DNA from: Linanthus parryae
Taxonomy: Eukaryota; Streptophyta; Magnoliopsida; Ericales; Polemoniaceae
DNA length: 64,000 bases
Direction: 5' to 3'
Assembly: GCA_023055425.1 (NCBI GenBank)
Contig: JALGPY010000003.1
Location: 66,262,991 to 66,326,990 of the forward strand
Made by a program: the position numbers and the translations under genes. The notes under the pieces were generated by a model, which did no database searches, had not been told where the DNA came from, and saw nothing but the letters and a program-made list of their open reading frames with translations. Position 1 is the first letter of the stretch; each line of letters starts with the position of its first letter. Shown in pieces: positions 46,619 through 56,904 of this stretch.

Positions 46619-49488
46619 CACTACAAGAATTAGGGTGCAACTTGGATGGGTTGAAACCGACCAACCAGAATTAGGGGTGCAATTTGGGCTTGGACGGGCT
46701 GGCGATTCTCCTAACTCGGGTTGGGCTGGGCTTGGGCTTGGACAGGGGTGTCAATCCGCCCAGCCCGCCCGAGATGCAGTCCTAACTAGAATATGTGGTA
46801 TTTTAGGATATTATTTGAGGAGGGAGAAATCAATAGCCACAAGGGTATTTTTAGCCAAACATAACTGTTATTTTAAGAATATGTATTCCCATACCAGTTA
46901 TTAAGATGGGATTACGGTTCTCTATCTCTATTTGATCCTTTCCGCTCTCGCAACACTCTCTTCATTCTTAATGGATTGTTGCAACCCTATACTGTGAATC
47001 TACTTGCAGGTGGTTCTTCTATGTCCGATTTAAGAAGCACTATCCCTAGTACTCAATGATCGACGAGGTGAGTTTAAGTTTTTTCGCCCTTCTTAATTCT
47101 CCTCTTTCCATCCCTAGATTGTGAACCTGGTAGCGCCATGATTGTAGATCGAATTGCAAAGAACCAACTCTGATGGTAGGAGACCGAGGTTGAGATGGAC
47201 ATGATATGTTTCAGTTTCTCTTGCGCACTTCCTTCTCTCTATGTTCTTCTTCTGATTTCCCGGATTATGGATCTGGTAGTGGCTTGTTGTTCATAGATCG
47301 AATAGTGCAGAGAATGGAGATGTGTGTTTCAACTTTGTCTCCCTTTTTTGTTCCCTTTTATTGCTCTTCTCATACATCTTATGTAGTGAATGATTGATTC
47401 GATATTCTTTGAATAGCTAAATGAATAGAACGATCCATTTAGAGTTTAAATGTAGGTTTCTTGGATGGAGAGACTTGACTAATGTCTTCAACAGGTTTTC
47501 ACTGAATATATGCATCATGAAACTTGTTACTCCTATTCGTTAAAGGCCTTCCCACAAATTAAAAGTGTAACTTTTCATGTATTTTTTAAATTTTCATACA
47601 CCTACTAATTGACAGTTCCTTAATGATATATTTGTTCTACAATAAGTAACTAAATAAAAAAAAAATCTTCTTCAACATTCTGTTAGTTATGGATCTCGCA
47701 TCTCACAACCATCACCGTTTTCATTCACAATTTTCCGAAGCTTGGAGGCAATTCGTATGAAGTTCCAATTTGATAAAAGACATGGTGTAGAGACATGACT
47801 ATGCCATAATCAAGAAATACCAACTGGTCCAACCAAAAATTGGTACTCATAAACAATCCTGTTTTGTTTCATTATTATTTAAAATTCTCTGTGTATACCA
47901 TTTTCACGTCTTATCTTTTCTGGATTCGTAGTCTACCTTGGTTGATTTCCTTACATAGGGCATCATTTCCTCCAAGAGCTGGTCTGTCACAAGGTGAGTA
48001 TACAATTTGAAAACGAAAAAAAAAATACACATATATATTTAGCATGAGCTTCCAAAAAATATTGGGGTTAGATACACTCTACATAGCTAATAAAATATAT
48101 CACTCTTATATTCCTTGCGTAACTTTCTACCAATAAGGCTAGGTATGTAGGATAAATAACCATGAGTATAAGGAACCCGGGGCCTATAGAATACTTGTTA
48201 ACAGAGGAAACACACCCCCTTATAATCTCTAAATTTTGGGTGAATTCAAGTGGAGAATAGCGCGAGATACTACGCTTTTGGTTTTCTTGAGGGGTCAACT
48301 CGATTACAAGTTCATGCAACTTACAAGCTCAGCGAATTGATTAGGAATATCTCTCTAGGTTTTGAATCTTTATAATATTTTATATTCGTTGAACCCGAAA
48401 ATAAAATGTTCATGCTATTAGAAAAGAGACATGATTTCTCCCAATGGGAGCTGAAATGTTTGTATTATCAAGTTATCCTCCAATGGTAGAACAACTGGTA
48501 ATGGGAAGGTCTGTCATGTTTAATATTCTAAATATGCCTTACCTTTTTATCCATTACATGGAATGGATGTAGTTTTCGTTCACTCCGATGATGTAGTTTG
48601 ATAGTTATGAGTAACAAGTTCATTCGTCAGAAGTTGCTACCAGGAAGTAAAGATGTTACACTGTAACTCTTGAAATTATTCACTCATGAGTAGTAAACTA
48701 TTCATTTTTAATAGAGAGCTGCTTTATCTCTTGATACCCACTTTTGACTATTGTTTTTGTTTCTTATTCAACTATGAACATCAAGTTAATTTTAGACCAC
48801 TCCTAGCTCTTGTTCACATAATTGAATCAGACCAACAGGTTTAACTTCTCTTTCTGTGTTGTTTTCTCGCAGCATCTGTTTCATCCTTCTCTTGTGACAT
48901 GTAAAGCTGAAGAAATCGATTTCTTCATCAAGTGCAGTAGTTCCAGAAAATTTATGTCCACCTTTTTATCCATTATAGTAAATCTGAGTGTCATGAGGAC
49001 TCTCTGAATATATCTTCTAAGTTATGTAATAGACACATAGCTTCACAATATTTATTTTTGTGTGGTTGGTTCTTGATCTCAAACCTTTGAAAGTTAATGT
49101 ACAAATTCAATTTATTAACAATTATCATTGTTGTTGAATGCTACATAATATGTGCACAATCTTACGAATGGAAACTTCTGTCCAGAGATAGTTACAATAG
49201 ATTTACAATCTCTCAGGTAGCAGTTCTTCAGATACTGCACATTTTGTGTGTGGCGGGAGATCCTTTAGTTATGGAGAGAAGATACTGATGCCAGAGAGAT
49301 TATTTGGTGCTAACGGTTGCATCAAGCGCCACAAAATGGGGAAGAAAACTGCCACTGACTTCTTACGACGGAAGCAGATGAGGCGGGTAAAGAACCGCCA
49401 CAACTATCGCCACGAAAAGCTTTTGCGGCGGTTTTGGATGTGTTTGTGGCGATTTTCACCCACCGCAAAACCATTATTTTTAGTAGTG
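46619..49488 (+). mobile_element. CACTA-2, non-autonomous CACTA transposon
   Basis: Left end CACTACAAGAATTAG; right end, inverted, CACTACTAAAAATAATGG. It is flanked by TTG at 46616-46618 and 49489-49491. The terminal repeat is imperfect (about 10 of 13). The right subterminal region is rich in GCGG/CCGC motifs. At 2,870 bp it contains no recognised transposase; short frames (47206-47397, 48822-49007) show no family. Athila-B sequence of the same character resumes on the right side, which supports a clean insertion. Confidence 0.75.
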
Positions 49489-50087
49489 TTGGTTGCAGTA
49501 AGTAAATGGCTTACCGCAGTAAGGAGCTGTTTTCCAGGTTTCAAGGGACACATACATCGGTATATGGCGCATACATACTACGGCAAACAAAGTAAGACAA
49601 GATCAATAAGAATGTCAGCCATGTACTCCTTCCATTTTCTCCACCACTACCACCATTTTAGCCGGAACAAGCTCCATCTTGTCTCATTTTTAACTTCCAC
49701 AACCACCATTGTCACTCCCATTACTCATCAAGTCACAAACCTAACCCATACGCATCAAATTGTCACTCAATAACTCCATTTCTGACAATTTAAAGACCCA
49801 AAACAGTTGCACTCAACAACTTCAAGTGAAAATTCAGAGACTTTCATACGGGATTTGGAGGAAACACAAATTAGAATTCTATTTTGACAACTTTTAAATG
49901 ATTGAGAATTTTTGAGATTGTCTACCACTTCCACTGGTTGTCCACGCTCAATTATTCATTCACGCTCGTGAGAAAAACTATGGGTGTTTAATAATATCTT
50001 TGCTATCTTTATTTTCAGACATTGTTTCCAATTATTATCTTGTTAATTAATGCTGGGTAGTAAATTTCAGTTCTCTTTTCTTGTATC

Positions 50088-50450
50088 ATGTCTCATTCTA
50101 GTACAAGTCAAAGAGCCAAGATAGGTCATTTTAGCGAGGGTGCTTCGGGATGGCAAGTTTTACCACCACCAGATGTACGGATCCTGGGAGCTTTCACGTT
50201 GGAGATGTACCATAATGGTTGGTACTGTGAGACTCGGTATGAAAATGTTGATATCCAAAGGAAACTCCATTAGGTGCCTTTAAAATATGCAGAGGTCCCA
50301 CATGAGATGAGATTTTTGTTGGCAGAAGAAAATTTCGAGCATGTTAAGATGACGCTCGGGATGAGTTGTTATGGAGAGATATTTTATGATCCGCCATGTA
50401 GGGTGTGCTTGCCACTAGTTAGAGAGTTCATGGAATATGGCAAGTTTTTC
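50088..50450 (+). pseudogene. Athila env-like ORF remnant
   Basis: MSHSSTSQRAKIGHFSEG opens a frame that hits TAG at 50271-50273 and continues in frame with MPLKYAEVPHEMRFLLAE, PCRVCLPLVREFMEYGKFF. The PLVREF block resembles the plant transposon protein domain (PF20167-type) found in the extra ORF of Athila elements. A G-rich run ends the frame. The call is by resemblance only. Confidence 0.45.
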
Positions 50451-50679
50451 TTTAAGGGGGGTTGGGGGGGGGGGGGGGGAGGGGGGAGGGTTTTGTCGAT
50501 ATGAGAGGCACCCAAATAGACATTAATGGTGCCAAATTTAGTGATTTCTTTGCTATACACATTTCATCCTCGTAGATGGTATTGATATGTTTGTCAGGAT
50601 AAGAAACAATATGACAATAAACGATGCATGTGATCATACAGTTCATTGCGACAGAAGTTCCCAATGCTTGTTGGTAATA

Positions 50680-50945
50680 GTTTTAAGACCCATAGAATTA
50701 CAAAGAACCTTATGTGCCCCGACGCCAAATGATGGACACATGTCACTAGGCACAACATTTTTTCGCGTGGGTTTGATACCATACTCAAAGCTGATGGGTT
50801 TCTTTTGATTTATTGCTTAATGAAAGATTTGAGACATAAAGAATTACAAAGAACCTTTTGTTCCCCGAAGCCAAATGATGGACCCATGTCATCAAGCACA
50901 ACATTTTTCCGTATGAGTTTGATACCATACTCAAAGTTAATGAGT
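50680..50945 (+). repeat. Tandem duplication, about 155 bp offset
   Basis: Two diverged copies of a segment beginning ATTACAAAGAACCTT, containing GCCAAATGATGGAC and ending TTTGATACCATACTCAAAG. Copy one starts near 50696, copy two near 50851. Confidence 0.85.
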
Positions 50946-51180
50946 TTTTTTTTTTTTTTTTTTTTTTTTTTGATTTATTTGTTAACGAAGGACGCACATG
51001 TTAATATACCCGCCTTTCATATCGCATTCTTGAAGGGAGCGTTCTCTAAAGGGAAGAATACTCTAGTCTTTCCCCATTTTATTTTCCATCGCTTGTTCAT
51101 GCAGAACGTGGTTCAAGGTCGCGACTTGACTGACCCTATCACCAAACCATCTAGGAGCACGTGTTTTTTTTAGGATAGGA

Positions 51181-52077
51181 CGGTGAAAGGTGAGAATGGA
51201 CCCCAAAGGAAAGAAAGAACCGAAGGAGATGAAGTCCATCATGAGGGAGAGCTCAGCTAATAGCACCAGACCCACTATGAGAAGCACTATGTCGTTTTTT
51301 TTACCCACCAACCCATCCCAGGCGCCACTAGTATTTGAATGTGTTGGGTCAAAGCCAATACGCTTAGCATGTTAGGCTCTTTACATAGTGTTATAACCTA
51401 TGTTTACTTCATCAGCCAGTCTATTGGCTTCTTGAGTGCTTAAGTCACTTCCATCACCTTAGCGTCCTCGACACTTGTAGACCTATTCTACTATTAGGCG
51501 AACCTTGTCTCAACTCTTTGTATGAGTGCCACTAGTTTTCTATATTTACACATTTTCCCTCAAATTCAGGAAAACCTTGCCCGTTAGTTTATATCATACT
51601 ACAATGAGAGATATTAAATGCTTGTACTTCGAATTTATGGAGCTTCCCTTGGAACCCGTTTTTGCAATTATTCCATGCCGAGAGAAATGAAGCATTTTGA
51701 CACCTTCACCTATGACTCTTCAAAGCTCAAACCATCAATTATAAGTACTAGCTAACTAATAACAATTAAGTATAAAGGACGATTTAGTCACATAAATCAA
51801 GGGGAATGGGTTTGACAATCCAAATAATGACCCTCTCCATGTTGCTTGATTTCTAAGGAACACTTGTTGGGGGAAATGATCGACCATCCCTAGATCTCTC
51901 TCGTGTATGTTATTATTAATAGTAAAGGCACATAAATTTGCTCACAAGTCTCACCTGAAAGGAAGCACCCTCCCAAATTCAACCCTCCCCCCGATCCCTC
52001 TCTTCATAACACCCCCCTATTCTTATGCTAGTGTCCATTAGATTCAAGCTGTCAACCTTCAAAATCTCTTAACCTTC

Positions 52078-52081
<4 letters not shown>
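51181..52081. other. Transition to host-like DNA, no gene
   Basis: 51190-51375 has a short Lys/Met/Ser-rich frame that may be the last of Athila-B. Beyond it I see no repeats or coding frame until the CLE gene leader. Confidence 0.5.

Positions 52082-52120
<39 letters not shown>
52082..52120 (+). repeat. (CT)n microsatellite in the CLE gene leader
   Basis: About 19 CT units, 70 bp before the CLE start codon. CT tracts are common in plant 5' leaders and core promoters (Y patches). Confidence 0.9.
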
Positions 52121-52124
<4 letters not shown>

Positions 52125-52189
52125 TAGTTCCTCAGTCTTCATCTCATTTCTCTCCATGTTTCCTCTTCTCTCTCTAATCATCCTCTATC

Positions 52190-52462
52190 ATGGCATTGAG
52201 AGCTACTCATGTATTTCTCATCATTCTCTGGCTATCTCTCTTTACACTCTTATTTCATCAACTCTACAGTGCTCAACCTAAATCTCAGGACCACCGTCCG
52301 ATCAATCAGAAAGTCCTGGCCAGGAAGTTTGACTTCTCTCTCTTTGTCAAGCACCATCACCGGAAACATTTGCCTCAGCAGACCGATGGCAGTGAGATTG
52401 ACCCGCAATATGGTGTTGATAAGCGCATAGTTCCGTCAGGTCCAAACCCGTTGCACCACTAA
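52190..52462 (+). CDS. CLE: CLE-family signalling peptide precursor, 90 residues
   Basis: Single-exon, intact. Residues 1-28 are a signal peptide (MALRATHVFLIILWLSLFTL, hydrophobic core), followed by a variable region and the C-terminal CLE motif RIVPSGPNPLHH, preceded by EIDPQYGVDK. CLE precursors are secreted and cut to a 12-13 residue peptide, usually hydroxylated on the Pro residues, that is sensed by LRR receptor kinases of the CLV1/BAM type. The motif is closest in my memory to the CLE9/10 and CLE12/13 group, which share the EIDPxYGVxKR lead-in. The motif ends at the stop codon, as in most CLE genes. All conserved positions are present (R1, P4, G6, P9, H11). The sub-group assignment and function in this plant are inferred. 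Confidence 0.93.
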   Translation: MALRATHVFLIILWLSLFTLLFHQLYSAQPKSQDHRPINQKVLARKFDFSLFVKHHHRKHLPQQTDGSEIDPQYGVDKRIVPSGPNPLHH

Positions 52463-53434
52463 GCGAGGTATATACATTGAACTAGGCATGTCAATGTATC
52501 GGGTTTGAATACACATTGAACAATCAAAGAGATAGAGAGAGATAGCGAGAAACAAACGGTTCGTGTGTGAAACGTTCTATGTGTAAACTGCCTGGAATGA
52601 TAAATTCTATTTCATGTGATAGAGGCATGTTTCCTTTTATTTTCTTTCTCTTTGACGACATCGAAGAGGCTTGTTCATTGGTAGTGCATTGTATAGACTT
52701 GTATGAAGATAAGTATCATACGAATATATAATTGTTTAATTTCCTTTGATGGTATTTACTTGCAGTCGTCGTAGTTAATTCGTCGTACTGACCCAACCAT
52801 ATCATAGCTAAAGATAGCTATCGCAAGAAAAAGGTTACCTTGAGGTGGTGAAAATTGTTTTCTAAGATAAATACTAAGAAGACTTGCCACTACTTGTAAT
52901 TTGATTGATAGTGTAAACACGTATTATACTACTCTGAAAGAACTACGAAACTAACAAGCTGTATATCTCATCAACTCTCGTAGCCCAACTTATTCACGAC
53001 CAAATGTCAGAGCTTATTTATTGAACGTAAACAAATCACCTCAGCACAAATCTTGAGAATAACGAGCCAATCACGATATTAGACTTGATGAATTTTCATG
53101 AGCAGATACTGTTCTAGTGTGTGATATAGCTGCTCGTGAACGAGCTGGCTCGATTGCCACCTATCCATATTCCATACCCAAAAGTCTCATACAATTTTAT
53201 CTAGGTACACAATGACTAATAAAGAATTGAGAAAGGAGAACATGAAATGTTTACTTTGACCGGGTGATATGGATGACAAAATGATGAGATTTTTGATAAT
53301 TTTTTTATCGTGTTGTAGAGCAAATTTTACTCTACAACACCATGAAAAACATGTCAAAAAATTACATCATATTGCTATTTAAATTACCGGGTCAAAGTTT
53401 CCAAATGAATAGTTGTAAAAGTCCGATCAATGAC
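52463..53434. other. Intergenic, nothing recognised
   Basis: Includes the CLE 3' UTR. A direct-inverted phrase TTTTATCGTGTTGTAGAGC / CTCTACAACACCATGA near 53303-53345 forms a short hairpin. No coding frame or transposon end is evident. Confidence 0.55.
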
Positions 53435-53444
53435 AAATAGATGG

Positions 53445-53547
53445 CAGCTAGGGTGGTAGCTCAAGTGGTAGAGCGTTGGAAGTCCCTGCATGAGGTCCCA
53501 GGTTCGAACCCGATTGACGACAAAATAATTTCTTAAAAAAAAATGAA
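53445..53547 (+). mobile_element. Short tRNA-derived SINE
   Basis: 103 bp with an internal RNA polymerase III promoter: A box TAGCTCAAGTGG at 53457-53468 and B box GGTTCGAACCC at 53501-53511, ending in an A-rich tail (CTTAAAAAAAAATG). Flanking direct repeats AAATAGATGG lie at 53435-53444 and 53548-53557. The flanking duplication and tail separate it from a true tRNA gene; the anticodon arm does not fold as a standard tRNA. Confidence 0.8.
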
Positions 53548-53899
53548 AAATAGATGGAACATATATAGTGGTACATCGTGACAGTTCTTCGTGAAAAAGT
53601 GAAATAAAATGCGAATTGTCTGCTAACAATAATGGTGTAGCTGGCCCTAGAGGCTATTCACATTATGAACAGTTTTACATGATTATTACTTCAATGAATT
53701 TTCACATTACATATGAGTAGCCTTCAAGGCACGCCACATTTAGTTCAGGTAGCTAACACCATAACAGAATGAATATAAAACATAAATTTTAATTCGCACC
53801 AGTTCGGCATCAAGATATAAACCATTTTACAATGAGTTTTTAGTGTTTCTTCAAGAGAGTGACATGGAGTAATGTATAATTGTATATTATAACTGAAGG

Positions 53900-54279
53900 C
53901 AGTGGCAGAGCTAGGATTTCAAGTTAGTCGGGGCAAAATCTGCGAAGTCAAAAGTCAAAGTTAAAAGTCAAAGTCAACAAATAAAATTCGTTATATTTAA
54001 TAAAAAATTATACACAAAAACATCAAATTAATAATGAAGAAAAAAGAGAAGAAAAAAAGCCTTTGTTGACAAGGAGGAGATTCGAACCCAAGTAATGGCA
54101 AGTAATGTGATTTGCCAACTACACCACTTGGGCTAGTGGGCAGTTTTGAATATTTAGGGAGACAAAATTCTATATTCCTTATGATATAGTAAAAAAATCT
54201 ATAAAATTTGGGGTACTAGTAGAAAATTCAAGGGGGGGGGGGGGGGGGGGGGACTTTCCCCTACATTGGTCCGCCCCTG
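53900..54279. mobile_element. Non-autonomous hAT-like element with tRNA-like insert
   Basis: Ends CAGTGGCAGAG and, inverted, CAGGGGCGGAC. The 8-bp target duplication ACTGAAGG/ACTGAAGA (53892-53899 and 54280-54287) has one mismatch. It is 380 bp long. It contains a G21 run (54232-54252) and, on the minus strand, a tRNA-like region with A box TGGTGTAGTTGG (54115-54126) and B box GGTTCGAATC (54079-54088). Confidence 0.75.
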
Positions 54280-54318
54280 ACTGAAGAAATATTTCTGCTA
54301 CAACAGTAAACCCTAGAC

Positions 54319-55340
54319 CATAGTTTTAAAAAACGGACCGGACCGGCCGGTTCGCCGGTTCAACCGGGGAACCGGTGGGTAACCGGTCCGATTTAGCCAA
54401 TGGACCGTTTGTGCAGAAACCGGTCAAAACCGGCAGAAAACCGGCGGTTTTCACTGAACCGGTGAACCGGCCGGTTCCGACCGGTTTTGCCGGTTTTTGC
54501 AAACAAAAAAAATGAAAATCCTCATCTTTTGTTGGTTCTTTCTCTGAGAGTCTCCGCCGAGTGAAGCATCGCAAATCGTCGACTAGCATCGAAGAACCTT
54601 AAATCGCCATCCAGAGTAGTTCACAGTTGATTAAGATTTAGCGCCGTGTGGTATCATTGAATCGTGGGAGAAAGAGTTGCGTGAGGGAGAAGAAAAGAGG
54701 AGAAAGAGGATGATGATAAGAACAGTTAAACAGGGAAGGTTGAAGAGAGAGAGAGAGAGTTAGAAGTTATGGAGATTGGAGGGGATAAGAACAAATAGAA
54801 TGAAAGGTCAACAGTTACAATTGTAGTACTACTTGTATGTGGTTTAAGTTGCCACGTAAATTTCATTTGTTATTTATTACATTTCTTTTGTTATTATTAT
54901 TTTTTTATAATACTTTTGTTATTATTATCTTCCTGAAAATAAAGAACCCTAATGTTCTTGCTATGTTTATAAACATGGCTTGGTTTGTGTGTTGGTGTGC
55001 AATTTCATCAAAATCTTAGTTATTTTGATTTTCTTAAAATATTTTTATTAGCTCTATTATATATTTATGTAAAAAAATTAATTATATGTTGAAATATATT
55101 GTTTCTTTGAAAAAATGTTGAAATATATTGTTAGTCATAAGTCATATCTATTTTTTTAAACTATTCTTGATTAATTTCATCTCCATAGTATATTATTATA
55201 TTATATGTAAAATAGAAAAAAATATTTATATATTATTAAAAAGAACATGCGGTTAAACCGGTCCGATCACCGGTTCGACCGGTCCGACCGTGAACCATTG
55301 TCTCACCGGTTCGATGACCGGTCCGGTTCTGAAAACTTTT
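54319..55340. mobile_element. Non-autonomous hAT-like element, CCGG-rich ends
   Basis: The 8-bp target duplication CCCTAGAC (54311-54318 and 55341-55348) is perfect. Left end reads AGTTTTAAAAAACGGACCGG, right end inverted AGTTTTCAGAACCGGACCGG. Both ends have arrays of GACCGG/CCGGTT motifs (54335-54500 and 55255-55330), while the middle is AT-rich. No transposase; 1,022 bp. Confidence 0.75.
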
Positions 55341-55384
55341 CCCTAGACAGTTAATCAAATAGCCGAAGAAATAAACGGGTTTAC

Positions 55385-55415
55385 CTCTTGTAGCGTAATC
55401 GTCCGCAGAAGACAT
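55385..55415 (-). other. Possible first coding exon of a host gene
   Basis: On the minus strand an ATG at 55415 opens MSSADDYATR and the segment ends at a strong donor, AAGAG before GTAAAC. A leader-like stretch upstream is continuous with 63868-64000 once the Angela element is removed. I could not find the next exon downstream on the minus strand, so this is only suggestive. Confidence 0.2.
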
Positions 55416-55468
55416 CCCGGATTTTTGTTGCGCTTGTGTTCACGTGCTCCAAGCTCCCAACAATCAGT

Positions 55469-56891
55469 TGTTGGAATAGGTGCCCTAGAGGCAATCTATA
55501 TTTAGTATGAACAATGTTTTGGCTAGAATGTTCATTTTTTAATTATTGTGATATTTAATAAAATGAAGTCCTTAGACACAATGTGTTGTTTATCTTAAAT
55601 ATCCCTAGTCCATTATATTGCTGAATAGGACAATCAATTATAGACTCGTATGTGTGTAGATTGATATGGAGATATCAAGTCTAACACATGGGTATGCAAT
55701 AGGAGTAATGGCATACTAGATTGACCCACGACGAGAAGGATACATTAGATTATGTTAAAGTCACAATCGCTTCTCGTAGTGCCAATAATATTGTAATCCT
55801 TAGACTTGAAGTCACTAGATACTCTAGTTATGAAATATCATGCTTTGATGTTATCCAACGTTGTGCCTTAACCGGACAACTATAATGATAGCTATCGAGC
55901 ATGATAGGAAGCAAGCTTAGGGATCGTAGTGATGTAGAGAGGATTTGTCCCTCCCACATAATGGGAGCAAATATCCATGGCCTCTCGAGGGATGGTGCTT
56001 ATTGAATGTCTGGCCAGACTCGGATAAATCAATAAGGAGATAATGATGTTATCTGCTTGCCTAAGCATATTCCCATGATCGAGAAACTATGGATTGGATA
56101 TACGAGTGTGACTATTTATGTCTCGTGTCCAATCCGGATATGGAGACAAAGGGATATTGCAATATGTGATATTGGGCACAAGTTTTGTTGGGATCACTGA
56201 CTTTTTTTTATTAGTTGGGTTGCGTGGATGTGTTGCTAGGCACCGCTCCATGTTTATTAATAAGTTACTACCAACGAAGTAGAACCTATGGGGTCACACG
56301 TCTAATAGAAGTGAACTAGAATTGGGAATTAATTAATATGGTTAATTAATTAGAAGGATCACTTTTCAACACCTTGCAAACTTAGTAGGACTAATATACA
56401 AGGAAGTGGCTAATCCAAATTCATCTAGGATTAAGAAAGGCCGTTATGTAGTTAACAAGGTGTTGTTGGACTATATAAATAATGCTCTAGCTTCCTTCCC
56501 ACAACCAATGCTCACAACATAAGTGAGTGGGAGAGAAAGCAGAGAGAGAGAGCAAGACCACAAGAAGGCCGAAGCCCCTTGCGTCCGTCCCTACCTGTCT
56601 GCCATAAAGAAAGGGCCGATCCTCTCTTTATTCTTCGTTGCTTGGTTCCTTCTTCCCTCTTCCTCCAGTCCAAGCTAGCACTAGGCGAAGAAATATCTAG
56701 ATCTTACCTCTAGACCTGGATCAACCGTAGATACGAGGACATTATTCTTCGTCTGATCTCCCGAACCAAAAGGTACACATCTTCTATGTCCCTCATCATG
56801 TTATGTATGTCTCTTCCTGTGATCCTTGGTGGGCTTTGAGTAGGAATTAATTTTTGTTATTCCGCTGTGTTACCTACGTCAAAACCCAACA
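55469..56891 (+). repeat. Angela-like 5' LTR
   Basis: 1,423 bp, TGTTGGAATAGG to AAACCCAACA. A TATATAA box lies at about 56476-56482 and a short GAGA-rich leader follows, placing the transcript start near 56505. Confidence 0.95.
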
Positions 56892-56892
56892 G

Positions 56893-56904
56893 TGGTATCA
56901 GAGC
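56893..56904 (+). other. Angela-like primer-binding site
   Basis: TGGTATCAGAGC, complementary to initiator tRNA-Met, one base inside the LTR. Confidence 0.92.

Larger units (their letters stand above)
42187..51180 (+). mobile_element. Athila-like element (Athila-B), old and decayed
   Basis: Going left to right: LTR-like sequence ending GTGTCA at 43214, a degenerate tRNA-Asp primer site, gag, protease, the degenerate post-pol motif at 45761, a palindrome-rich non-coding part, the nested CACTA-2, then an env-like frame. Reverse transcriptase and integrase are absent, as in Athila-A. Borders are uncertain: the left abuts the Sirevirus LTR and the right edge is only estimated. No second LTR was found. 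Confidence 0.65.

Noticed and set aside
53445..53547. A functional tRNA gene
   Set aside because: It has A and B boxes but also an A-rich tail and a 10-bp target duplication, and the anticodon arm does not fold properly.
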